Notes under the pieces: model-generated
The model's database searches: none
What the model saw: only the letters and a program-made list of their open reading frames with translations
Told to the model about the DNA's origin: nothing
Assembly: GCF_009827655.1 (NCBI RefSeq)
Contig: NZ_WTYV01000001.1
Span: 310,001 to 374,000, forward strand
DNA length: 64,000 nt
Source: Alteraurantiacibacter buctensis
GTDB taxonomy: Bacteria; Pseudomonadota; Alphaproteobacteria; Sphingomonadales; Sphingomonadaceae
Direction: 5' to 3'
Made by a program: the position numbers and the translations under genes
In this document: positions 18,202 to 26,211 of the stretch, piece by piece
Layout of the letters: the number at the start of each line of letters is the position of its first letter
How positions within the stretch are numbered: position 1 is the first letter of the stretch

Positions 18202-18343
18202 ATTCTTCTGGCCCGAATGTTGGCTTCGGAAAGCGTCTCTGGCTTCACCGTGATTCCGAACGCCCGCGAAACCCCGCAGTACTGCGCCATTTCCCGGGCG
18301 CAGGTCGCCCGAGGGCGAATGTGGGTTCCCTAGGCTGACTGTC

Positions 18344-18430
18344 TGGTGCGGTCGAGAAGACTCGAACTTCCACGGGCTTTCGCCCACAACGACCTCAACG
18401 TTGCGCGTCTACCAGTTCCGCCACGACCGC
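18344..18430 (-). tRNA. tRNA-Leu (anticodon GAG)
   Basis: An 87-base gene with encoded CCA. The acceptor stem is GCGGTCG with CGACCGC, followed by discriminator A and CCA (18344-18346). The anticodon arm is CAACG, loop TTGAGGT, CGTTG, giving anticodon GAG. The long variable arm (GGGC, GAAA, GCCC) marks a class II leucine tRNA, and the T-loop GTTCGAGTC is intact. The 3' end faces the island's recombinase 203 bp away, the usual geometry of a tRNA used as an integration target. The tRNA is complete and should be functional. Confidence 0.95.
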
Positions 18431-18523
18431 ACATCGCAAAGGGCGGACAGTGCAGCCCCCGGCAGGTAGGAGCGGGCCACTAGCAACAACGCCCCTGCCC
18501 TGCAAGCGCGCTGATGCCATGGA

Positions 18524-19309
18524 TTACTGTTGCTTCCAGCCGAACTCGGCCATCCGGGCGGCGCGCGGCACCTGGTCTGTGAAGACCTGGTTGACGTTGA
18601 GGCTTTCGCCCGGGCCCAGGCTGGCCTTTGCGGGCATGATTTCCTTGCTCCACACGTTGCGCCCGCGCGCATCGCGCAGCACCACCAGGATCGGCGGCAC
18701 GGTGTGCGCCGTGCTGCCGATATTGGTGATCGTGCCGTTCACCTCGAAGATCTCGATCCCGGCGATCTGCCGCTTGGCCTGCTGGTCGATCGGGAAATCG
18801 AGCTGCAGGTCCGGCTCGGCCACGGCGAAATCGGGGCGCGAGACGGGCACCCAGTCGGGCAGGCCCCAATAGGATACGGCGAAGACGATGCCGCTGGCGA
18901 ACAGGGCAAAGATCACCGCGGCATAGGTCCACACCTTCAGCCAGTTGCGCCGCGGGCGGAACGGCGGGCCGGCGTCGAAGGCTGAAGGTCCGTCATCGTC
19001 CTGTGGCGGCGGCACCCGCAGGCTCGCGCGCGGCGGCATGGCCGGCAGGTCCGGCTCTGCCTGAGCGTCGGCTACCGGTGCAGGCGGCGGCGGAGGAGGA
19101 GGAGGAGGGGGCGGCGGCGGCGGGGGCGGGGGCGCGGCAACCGGCGCGGGCACCGGTTCTGCCACAACCGGCGCTTCCTCTGCCAGCGTCGGCCCGTCCT
19201 GGAACCACGAATGGCGGCACTTGGCGCAGCGCACGGTGCGGCCTTCGGCTCCGATGGCGCTATCGGGCACTGCATATCGCGTGGCGCAGGCAGGGCACTG
19301 GATTATCAT
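18524..19309 (-). CDS. MJ0042 zinc-finger / DUF3426 membrane protein
   Basis: A 261-residue protein from the ATG at 19309, where the zinc-finger family starts (MIIQCPACATRY). The N-terminus holds a CxxC...CxxC zinc ribbon (QCPACATRY, then VRCAKCRHSW). A run of 17 consecutive prolines follows near residues 65-81. One membrane segment (WTYAAVIFALFASGIVFAVS) separates a cytoplasmic from a periplasmic part, the latter being the DUF3426 domain. Alphaproteobacterial members sit next to ftsE, as here, divergent across about 156 bp. The function is unknown, possibly linked to the envelope. The proline run is made of mixed CCx codons and would need EF-P for efficient translation. Confidence 0.85.
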   Translation of the reverse strand: MIIQCPACATRYAVPDSAIGAEGRTVRCAKCRHSWFQDGPTLAEEAPVVAEPVPAPVAAPPPPPPPPPPPPPPPPPAPVADAQAEPDLPAMPPRASLRVPPPQDDDGPSAFDAGPPFRPRRNWLKVWTYAAVIFALFASGIVFAVSYWGLPDWVPVSRPDFAVAEPDLQLDFPIDQQAKRQIAGIEIFEVNGTITNIGSTAHTVPPILVVLRDARGRNVWSKEIMPAKASLGPGESLNVNQVFTDQVPRAARMAEFGWKQQ

Positions 19310-19465
19310 GTTCTTGTGGCCGACCCTACGCGGCGCGCCGCCATGCAACAAGCTGTGGAGCAAGCGCGATGCGTCGGTCCGTGGCTTTTTTCCACATCGA
19401 ACAACGGCTATAGCCCCGCGCATGATCACCGCTCCCTGCCCGCATCAAGACGCCGACGCCGCGGC

Positions 19466-20209
19466 ATGAGCAGCGACGCCAGCGCAGCGGCGGACGGCAT
19501 CGTCCGGTTCGACAACGTGGGCCTGCGCTATGGCTCGGACCGCGAGGTGCTGAGCGACGTGTCATTCACGCTTTATCCCGGCAGCTTCTATTTCCTGACC
19601 GGGGCCAGCGGCGCGGGGAAAACCAGCCTGCTCAAGCTGCTCTATCTGGCGCAGCGGCCCAGCCGGGGCATCATCAGCATGTTCGGCAACGACGTGATCA
19701 CCACGCCGCGCGCGCGCCTGCCGGAATTCCGCCGCCGCATCGGCACCGTGTTCCAGGATTTCCGCCTGGTGCCGCACCTGTCCGCCTTCGACAACGTGGC
19801 CCTGCCGCTGCGCATCGCCGGACTGGTGGGTGAGGAGGAAATCCGCACCCACGTGCACGACATGCTGGAATGGGTGGGGCTGGACCACCGGGCCGAGGCA
19901 CGGCCGGAAACCCTCTCCGGCGGGGAGCAGCAACGCGTGGCCATTGCCCGCGCGGTGATCGCCCGGCCCGAAATCCTGGTAGCGGACGAGCCGACCGGCA
20001 ACGTCGACCCGGACATGGCCCTGCGGCTGCTGCGCCTGTTCGAATCGCTCAACCGGCTGGGCACCACGGTGGTGGTGGCCACGCACGACGTGCACCTGCT
20101 GAGGAAAGTGCCCGAATCGCTGATCATGCGGCTGGACAAGGGGCGCCTGGCCGATCCCACCGGCGCGCTGCGCTATCCCCCGCGTCGCACCGTGGTGCCC
20201 GCCCAATGA
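19466..20209 (+). CDS. ftsE: FtsE-like cell-division ABC transporter ATPase
   Basis: A 247-residue ABC ATPase from the ATG at 19466, just before the conserved region ([20 protein letters not shown]). Walker A is [12 protein letters not shown], the Q-loop [14 protein letters not shown], the signature [14 protein letters not shown], Walker [14 protein letters not shown] and the switch THDVHLL. With FtsX it forms the inner-membrane complex that activates peptidoglycan hydrolases at division. The stop overlaps the ftsX start by four bases (ATGA). About 20 residues of low-complexity lead precede the domain. Confidence 0.9.
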   Translation: MSSDASAAADGIVRFDNVGLRYGSDREVLSDVSFTLYPGSFYFLTGASGAGKTSLLKLLYLAQRPSRGIISMFGNDVITTPRARLPEFRRRIGTVFQDFRLVPHLSAFDNVALPLRIAGLVGEEEIRTHVHDMLEWVGLDHRAEARPETLSGGEQQRVAIARAVIARPEILVADEPTGNVDPDMALRLLRLFESLNRLGTTVVVATHDVHLLRKVPESLIMRLDKGRLADPTGALRYPPRRTVVPAQ

Positions 20210-21105
20210 ACAGGTCCCGCACCCTGGGGGCCGCCGCCGCGCGCATCCTGCCGCAGGCGCGGATGGGCGGCCCCATGCCGTGGGTGATCGCCATCATGAT
20301 CGCCCTCACCGTGATCGCGGTCGCCGCCGGTCTGGCTCTGGCCAACCTGGCGGCCAATGCCCGGGCCGAGATTGCCGGCGGGGTTACGGTGCAGGTGGTG
20401 GAAGCGATCCCCGCCGCACGCGACCGGCAGGCGGAAAGCGCCCTGGCCGTGCTGGGCAATCGCGATGACGTGGCTAGCGTGCGCCGCGTCGGCGATGCCG
20501 AACTGGCCGCCCTGCTGGAGCCCTGGCTGGGCGAAGGCGCGGGCGCATCGGGCGCGATCCCCACCCCGGCCCTGATCGACGTGCGCCTGCGTGGCGAGGT
20601 GACCACGCAGCGCCTTGCCTCGCTGCGCGCGGCGCTGGCCCCGGTTGCCCCGTCGGCGCGGGTCGACGCCCAGGCCGGCTGGCTGGGGCCGGTGTTCGAT
20701 ACCATCGCCTCGCTCCGCCTGCTGGCGTTGGGGCTGGTGCTGCTGCTGGCTGCCACCAGTGCGGCGGCGGTGTGGCTGGCGGCAAGAAGCGCGCTGGGCG
20801 CGAACCGCGATACGATCGAGGTGATCCACCACTTGGGCGGCACCGACGGGCAGATCGCCGGCATGTTCCAGCGCTCGATCGCACTCGATGCCGTTTCGGG
20901 CGGGCTGGCCGGCCTGCTGGCGGGGCTGGCCGCGATCATGCTGCTGGGCCGGCAGTTTTCCGCGCTCGGCTCGGGCCTGGTTGCCGGTGGCGGGCTGGGT
21001 GTGACCGACTGGCTGCTGATCGTGGCCGTGCCCGTGGTGGGCGTACTGCTGGCCACCCTGACCGCGCGACTGACCGTGCTGGCGGCGCTGAAGCGCATCC
21101 TGTAG
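20206..21105 (+). CDS. ftsX: FtsX-like cell-division permease
   Basis: A 299-residue membrane protein overlapping ftsE. It has the FtsX layout: one N-terminal membrane segment (WVIAIMIALTVIAVAAGLAL), a periplasmic domain of about 110 residues, then three segments near the C-terminus (LLALGLVLLLAATSAAAVWL, SGGLAGLLAGLAAIMLLG, WLLIVAVPVVGVLLATLTA). The stretch DTIEVIHHLGGTDGQIAGMF is the cytoplasmic coupling region. The sequence is divergent from model FtsX proteins, as usual in this group; the assignment rests on topology and the ftsE partner. Confidence 0.88.
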   Translation: MNRSRTLGAAAARILPQARMGGPMPWVIAIMIALTVIAVAAGLALANLAANARAEIAGGVTVQVVEAIPAARDRQAESALAVLGNRDDVASVRRVGDAELAALLEPWLGEGAGASGAIPTPALIDVRLRGEVTTQRLASLRAALAPVAPSARVDAQAGWLGPVFDTIASLRLLALGLVLLLAATSAAAVWLAARSALGANRDTIEVIHHLGGTDGQIAGMFQRSIALDAVSGGLAGLLAGLAAIMLLGRQFSALGSGLVAGGGLGVTDWLLIVAVPVVGVLLATLTARLTVLAALKRIL

Positions 21106-21116
21106 GGGCGGGCAGG

Positions 21117-21641
21117 ATGATCAACCGCCTCCTCTCGCTGCTGGTGATTGCCTGGGCGCTGGGCTTCGTGTGGTTTGCCGTGGCCCTGCCGCAGCCGGCG
21201 GGGGACGAGCATACCGATGCCATCGTGGTCCCCACTGGTGCCGAAGGGCGCATTCCCCACGGCCTGGCGCTGCTGCGCGCCGGCCGGGCCGAGCGGATGC
21301 TGGTGACCGGCGTGGACATCGAGGTGCGCCCGGCGGAATTCATGGCGGAATACGGGGTGGAGCGGCAGCTTATGGACTGCTGCATCACGCTGGGCTTCTC
21401 CGCCCTCGACACCCGCGGCAATGCCCGCGAAACGGCCGACTGGATGGCGCAGAACCGCTTCACCTCCCTGCGGCTGGTGACGAGCGACTGGCACATGCGG
21501 CGCACCGCCGTGGAGCTGGCCAGCCGCCTGCCCGCCACTGTCACGGTGCTGCGCGATGCCGTGCCCACCCAGCCCAGCTTCATCACGCTGGTGCGCGAAT
21601 ACCACAAGCTGCTGGCGGCCTGGCTGCTGAGCCTGGTCTGA
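21117..21641 (+). CDS. YdcF/DUF218-like membrane protein
   Basis: A 174-residue protein starting 11 bases after ftsX, with GGCAGG just before the ATG. An N-terminal membrane anchor (LLSLLVIAWALGFVWFAVAL) is followed by a DUF218 fold: DAIVVPTGAEGRIPHGLALL, then RMLVTGVD, NARETADWM and LRLVTSDWHMRRT. ElyC/SanA/YdcF relatives are tied to envelope barrier function. The operon (FtsEX, this protein, then a PlsC acyltransferase) points to the cell envelope. Confidence 0.82.
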   Translation: MINRLLSLLVIAWALGFVWFAVALPQPAGDEHTDAIVVPTGAEGRIPHGLALLRAGRAERMLVTGVDIEVRPAEFMAEYGVERQLMDCCITLGFSALDTRGNARETADWMAQNRFTSLRLVTSDWHMRRTAVELASRLPATVTVLRDAVPTQPSFITLVREYHKLLAAWLLSLV

Positions 21642-21659
21642 CGAGAGTACCCTTTCCCC

Positions 21660-22340
21660 ATGTCCGTGATCCGCAGCCTGCTGTTCTACATCGCCTTCTA
21701 CGGCGGCACCGTGTTCTGGGTGCTGGGGGCGGTGATCTCGGCCTATGTCGCGCCGCGCGCGATGCGCTGGTTCTGTGACATGTGGTCGGCCTGGCACACC
21801 TGGTGCGTGCGTCATATCCTGGGGATCGACATCCGCATCACCGGCACGCGGCCCGCTGCCCAGGCCTTCTATGCCATCAAGCACGAGAGCTTCTTCGAGG
21901 CGATCGCCATGCCCTGGCTGTTCGATTTCCCGTCCACTTTCGCCAAGCAGGAACTGGCGGACCTGCCGCTGTGGGGCCATGCCAGCGCAGTCTATGGCAA
22001 TATCCACGTGGCGCGAGACCAGGGGGCGGCAGCGCTGCGCCAGATGATGAAGGCCGTCCGCCCGGTGCTGGCGGCGGGGCGGCCGATCGTGATCTTCCCC
22101 GAAGGCACCCGCGTACCCCACGGCACCCGGCCGGAACTGCAGGCGGGTTTTGCCGCGCTCTACAAGCTGCTTGGCTTGCCGGTGGTGCCGGTGGCGGTCA
22201 ACAGCGGGCCGCTGTACCATCGCCGATGGAAGCAGCGCGGCACGATCACCATCCATTTCGGCGAACCGATTCCCCCCGGCCTGCCCCGTGCGGAGATCGA
22301 GGCGCGTGTCCATCAGGCTATCAATTGCCTCAACGCCTGA
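21660..22340 (+). CDS. PlsC-like 1-acylglycerol-3-phosphate acyltransferase
   Basis: A 226-residue protein 18 bases after the YdcF-like gene. An N-terminal membrane segment (LFYIAFYGGTVFWVLGAVIS) precedes the acyltransferase core: KHESFFEA in place of the usual NHxxxxD (His present, Glu for Asp), VARDQGAAALRQMM, and the phosphate-binding FPEGTRVPHG. The enzyme should acylate lysophosphatidate at sn-2 in phospholipid synthesis. The H(x)4-E variant is common in alphaproteobacterial members. It may be a secondary PlsC paralogue. Confidence 0.87.
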   Translation: MSVIRSLLFYIAFYGGTVFWVLGAVISAYVAPRAMRWFCDMWSAWHTWCVRHILGIDIRITGTRPAAQAFYAIKHESFFEAIAMPWLFDFPSTFAKQELADLPLWGHASAVYGNIHVARDQGAAALRQMMKAVRPVLAAGRPIVIFPEGTRVPHGTRPELQAGFAALYKLLGLPVVPVAVNSGPLYHRRWKQRGTITIHFGEPIPPGLPRAEIEARVHQAINCLNA

Positions 22341-22380
22341 GGGCCGATAGTCTCTGCCGTTATAATCGGGAGAGAGACAG

Positions 22381-23274
22381 ATGCAGCCGATCACGCTGGG
22401 GCGGATGAGGATCCACAAGGTCCACGAGATGGACTCGCCCACGCCGATGAGCATGAACCTGCCCGGCGTGACCGCGCTGGACCTGGAGCGGCTGCGGCGC
22501 TGGTACGATCCGGGCGACGACGAGATCACGCTGGACCCGGACACCGCGCAGATGACCTTCTCGGTCCATTCCTTCATTATCGAGGTGGACGGGCAGACTA
22601 TCCTGATCGACACCTGCGACGGCAATCACAAGGACCGGCTGGTGCCGCCGGTGCACCAGCTCAACACCGACTATCTCGGCAACCTCAGGCGGGCCGGGTT
22701 CGAGCGGGGCGATATCGACCTGGTGATGTGCACCCACCTGCACTTCGACCACATCGGCTGGAACACCATGCTGGACAATGGCCGCTGGGTGCCCACCTTC
22801 CCCAACGCAAAGTATCACTTCGGCCGGCGCGACTATGCCTACTTTCAAAGCGAGCCGGCGGGCGAGGAAGTGCACCACGCCAGCTTCCTCGATTCGATCG
22901 TGCCGGTGATGGAGGCGGGCCAGGGAATCATCGTGGACGAGGACCACGTGGCCCATCGCGAAATCGGCAATGGCGTGTGGCTGGAACCGGCCTTCGGCCA
23001 CTCTCCCGGCTGCTGCACCATCCACGGGCGGGCGGAAGGGCCGGAAGCGATCTTCTGGGGCGACGTGATCCACCACCCGGTGCAGATGATCCGCCCCGAC
23101 CTGCCGTTCGCCTTCGATGCCGATCCGGTGATGGCCAGTCAGACCCGCCAGCGGGTGATGCGAAAGGCGGCCGAGGAAGACCTGCTGTGCTTTCCCGCCC
23201 ACTTCCGCAAGACCAGCGCCGGCAAGGTGCTGCGCGACGGGGACGCCTATCGCTACGAATGGGTGGCGGAGTAG
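22381..23274 (+). CDS. Metallo-beta-lactamase-fold hydrolase
   Basis: A 297-residue protein 40 bases after plsC. The metal-binding HxHxDH motif is THLHFDHIGW (about 118-127); a further His in PAFGHSPGCC and an Asp in FWGDVIHHP complete the dinuclear site. Overall it resembles the AHL-lactonase-like branch of the superfamily, but also many uncharacterised hydrolases, so the substrate cannot be told. No signal peptide: cytoplasmic. Confidence 0.85.
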   Translation: MQPITLGRMRIHKVHEMDSPTPMSMNLPGVTALDLERLRRWYDPGDDEITLDPDTAQMTFSVHSFIIEVDGQTILIDTCDGNHKDRLVPPVHQLNTDYLGNLRRAGFERGDIDLVMCTHLHFDHIGWNTMLDNGRWVPTFPNAKYHFGRRDYAYFQSEPAGEEVHHASFLDSIVPVMEAGQGIIVDEDHVAHREIGNGVWLEPAFGHSPGCCTIHGRAEGPEAIFWGDVIHHPVQMIRPDLPFAFDADPVMASQTRQRVMRKAAEEDLLCFPAHFRKTSAGKVLRDGDAYRYEWVAE

Positions 23275-23331
23275 GGGATAAACCGCCAGCGCGCTTGCCG
23301 CGCCGCCGCCAATCGGGAATCCCCTGCAGCC

Positions 23332-23886
23332 ATGGCAATTCTTTCCGACAAGTGGATTCGCGAGCAGGCACTGAACAAGGGGATGATCGAACCCTTCGTG
23401 GAAGCCCAGCGGCGCGACGGGTGCATTTCCTATGGCCTGTCGAGCTATGGCTATGACGCGCGGGTCGCACCGGAGTTCAAGATCTTCACCAACGTCAATT
23501 CGGCGGTGGTCGATCCCAAGAATTTCGATGGTGCCAGCCTGGTCGATCGCGAGACCGACGTTTGCATCATCCCGCCAAACTCCTTCGCGCTGGCGCGCAC
23601 GGTGGAATACTTCCGCATTCCTGATGACGTGCTGGTGATCTGCCTGGGCAAGAGCACCTATGCCCGCTGCGGGATCATCGTCAACGTAACCCCGCTGGAA
23701 CCGGGCTGGGAAGGCCACGTGACGCTGGAGTTTTCCAACACCACGCCGCTGCCGGCCAAGATCTACGCCAATGAAGGCGCGTGCCAGTTCCTGTTCCTGC
23801 AGGGGAACGAACGGCCCGAGGTGACCTATGCCGACCGCGCCGGCAAATACATGGGCCAGCGCGGGGTCACCCTGCCCAGGCTCTAG
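23332..23886 (+). CDS. dcd: dCTP deaminase
   Basis: A 184-residue trimeric enzyme that deaminates dCTP to dUTP, supplying dUTP for dTTP synthesis. Its motifs are intact: [27 protein letters not shown], then the catalytic-Glu stretch [24 protein letters not shown] and YMGQRG near the end. The length is that of the proteobacterial family. It ends eight bases from the convergent TonB receptor gene. Confidence 0.96.
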   Translation: MAILSDKWIREQALNKGMIEPFVEAQRRDGCISYGLSSYGYDARVAPEFKIFTNVNSAVVDPKNFDGASLVDRETDVCIIPPNSFALARTVEYFRIPDDVLVICLGKSTYARCGIIVNVTPLEPGWEGHVTLEFSNTTPLPAKIYANEGACQFLFLQGNERPEVTYADRAGKYMGQRGVTLPRL

Positions 23887-23894
23887 AGGTTACT

Positions 23895-26051
23895 CTAGAA
23901 GCTGGCACGCGCGGTCAGCTTCACATTGCGCCCGGCCATGGGCACGAATTCCTTGGTGAAGCTGGCGTGGTTGCGCGCCTCCACATCGAACACGTTGTCG
24001 GCCTGCAGCAGCAGGGTCACGTTGTCCGACCCTTCGAGCGGGTGCCAGCCGAGTGACAGGTTGACCATCGTATAGTCATCGGTCGGCGTCTCGAACTGCG
24101 CCACGCGGTTCTGCGCACTGGCCCATTGCACTTCTGCCCGGGCATCGAAGTGGCCCATGCTGGCTTCCAGCGCGGCGGCCAGGCTGAGCGGGGGGATGCG
24201 CGGCACGGGATCGCCGTTGGCGAGCGTTGCCCGCACATAGTCGCCGCGCACATCGGCGGTCAGGCGGAACGCATCGCTGTCCACCAGCGGCACGCTGATC
24301 TCGCCTTCAAGGCCGAACTGGTCGGCATCCTGCTGGCGGAACTGGAACACGGGCAGGCCGTCTTCCTCGGCCGCGGTTTCGGCCAGGTAGATGAAGCCGC
24401 TGAACCAGTTGCGGTAGACGCTGGCGGTCAGGGTAAAGTCACCCAGGTTGCCGCGCAGGTACCCTTCCGCACCCCACGATCGTTCGGTGCCCAGGGTGGC
24501 GCTGCCCACCTCGTACTGCTGGGTGGCGATATGCGGCCCATCGGCAAACAGTTCCTGCGCAGTGGGGGCGCGCTCGGCATGGCTGAGGTTGAAGCCCAGC
24601 CGCAGGTCGTCGCTGCTGGTCTGTACCAGGCCATAGGACGCGCCGACCGCGCCCGACACGGTATCGAAAGTCCGCTTCACCCCCACCGAGCGGGTGGCAT
24701 CCACCGCCACGTGCTCGTAACGGCCGCCGAACTCGATCTCGATGGGAGCGAGGTCGATCTCCTGCAGCGCGAACACCGCCACGTTGTCGGTGCTGTTGCT
24801 GGGCACTAAGGCCTCGTCTCCAAGAGCAGAGAAATTGGTGTGGCTGGCCTGGGCACCCAGCGAACCCCGCCAGTTGCCCCTTAGCGACTGGACCAGTTCC
24901 AGCCGCCCTTCATACCCTTCCACGTCGAACACGGTGCCGGTCTCGTCACCCTCGAACTCAGTGTGGGTATAGTCGGACACGCCGCCGCGCACCTGCACCT
25001 CGTCGAAGAAGCCGTCACCCAGGTCCACCACGACGCGCAGGTCCACGCGATAACGCTTCATGCCGATGGATACAGCCTCGTCGCCGTGGCCGCCCTCTTC
25101 CTCCTCGTGCTCCTCGCCATCCTCGTGCTCGGCCTCATGCACGTGTCCCACGCCGGGCAGGCCGGGGATGCCGTAGGCAGTATCGTAGTAGTCGAACGAC
25201 ATGCCGAAGCTATTGCCGCCGGAGAAGGCGGCGATGCCAGCGCCGAAGGTCTTGGTCTCGGTCCACGAATTGGGCAGGCGACCGGACACGTTGGCGCCCT
25301 CGATCAGTTCTTCCGCTTCCTCGTCATGGCCTTCCTCGGCTTCTTCCTCGGCGGCAGCCAGCAGTTGTGCCCGCAGGGCCGGGCTGGCGGCGAAACCAGG
25401 GATGCGCAGGTCATCGGTGTTGCGGTACGAACCGTCGATGTGGAAAGCCACGTTGCCGGACAGCGGCACGTCGACCGACAGGCCCCCCTCCGCCAGGTTG
25501 CTGGCCGAATCCACCGCAGCCAGCGCGTCCACGTGCACCGCCTCGTCGGGAACGGAGGGCGGGATGCGCTTGGTGATCACGTTCACCGCGCCGCCGATGG
25601 CCTGGCTGCCGTAAAGCAGCACGGCCGGGCCGCGCAGCACCTCGATGCGGCTGGCGATCAGCGGGTCGATGGACACGGCATGGTCGTCGCTGGTGCTGGA
25701 GGCATCGATTGCCCCCACCCCGTCGGTCAGCACGCGCACCCGCTCGCCGCCGAAGCCGCGCAGCACGGGGCGCGAGACGCCGGGGGCAAAGCCGCTGGAG
25801 GTGACGCCCGGCAGGTCGGCCAGCACCTCGCCGATCTGGCCCGCCTGGTTGCGCAGCAGTTCCTCGCCATCGAGTACCGAGGTGCCGGCCACCACATCCA
25901 GCCGCTCGATGCCGGCGGCGGTGACCACGATGTAATCATCAGCATCGTGCAGGTCGTCGGCGCTGGTGGCCGGGCTCGCGCCGCTTTGGGCCTGCACCAT
26001 GGAGGGCAGCAGGGCGGTGGCAGCAAGCAGCGAGCGCGAGAAGCAGTGCAT
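23895..26051 (-). CDS. TonB-dependent receptor, ZnuD-like zinc transporter
   Basis: A 718-residue outer-membrane receptor with a signal peptide (LLAATALLPSMVQAQS). The plug includes LLRNQAGQIGEVLADLPGV, RGFGGERVRVLTDGVGAID and RGPAVLLYGSQAIGGAVNV; a 22-strand barrel follows, ending in an aromatic C-terminal strand (RASF). Two extracellular loops are packed with His and acidic residues (EEAEEGHDEEAEE about 230; HEAEHEDGEEHEEEEGGHGD about 310-335). Such loops are typical of ZnuD-type zinc receptors. A 14-bp perfect dyad that resembles Zur operators lies 40 bp upstream, fitting zinc starvation control. Confidence 0.85.
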   Translation of the reverse strand: MHCFSRSLLAATALLPSMVQAQSGASPATSADDLHDADDYIVVTAAGIERLDVVAGTSVLDGEELLRNQAGQIGEVLADLPGVTSSGFAPGVSRPVLRGFGGERVRVLTDGVGAIDASSTSDDHAVSIDPLIASRIEVLRGPAVLLYGSQAIGGAVNVITKRIPPSVPDEAVHVDALAAVDSASNLAEGGLSVDVPLSGNVAFHIDGSYRNTDDLRIPGFAASPALRAQLLAAAEEEAEEGHDEEAEELIEGANVSGRLPNSWTETKTFGAGIAAFSGGNSFGMSFDYYDTAYGIPGLPGVGHVHEAEHEDGEEHEEEEGGHGDEAVSIGMKRYRVDLRVVVDLGDGFFDEVQVRGGVSDYTHTEFEGDETGTVFDVEGYEGRLELVQSLRGNWRGSLGAQASHTNFSALGDEALVPSNSTDNVAVFALQEIDLAPIEIEFGGRYEHVAVDATRSVGVKRTFDTVSGAVGASYGLVQTSSDDLRLGFNLSHAERAPTAQELFADGPHIATQQYEVGSATLGTERSWGAEGYLRGNLGDFTLTASVYRNWFSGFIYLAETAAEEDGLPVFQFRQQDADQFGLEGEISVPLVDSDAFRLTADVRGDYVRATLANGDPVPRIPPLSLAAALEASMGHFDARAEVQWASAQNRVAQFETPTDDYTMVNLSLGWHPLEGSDNVTLLLQADNVFDVEARNHASFTKEFVPMAGRNVKLTARASF

Positions 26052-26090
26052 GGCGGGTCCGTTATACAGATGGTGCGGGTGCGACTATGT

Positions 26091-26104
26091 TATGTAATTA
26101 CATA
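26091..26104 (-). promoter_or_regulatory. Candidate Zur operator of the ZnuD-like receptor
   Basis: TATGTAATTACATA is a perfect palindrome, with the next-but-one flanking bases (G and C) also matching. It has the ATGT-N4-ACAT architecture of Zur boxes and lies 40 bp before the receptor start. That a zinc-type receptor follows supports the call; Zur itself is not in the window. Confidence 0.5.
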
Positions 26105-26211
26105 TCGCGCTTGCCTATGGCCATGCTGCGCCGCACAAGCAAGGGGGTTTTTATCGCCATCGACGAACAGACGGCACGCGGCGACGAACCGCTGCCGCGC
26201 GGGGGGAAGGC

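Noticed and set aside
20124..22625. Minus-strand frame of about 830 codons spanning ftsX, ydcF and plsC
   Set aside because: It crosses several well-supported plus-strand genes and has shadow-type composition.
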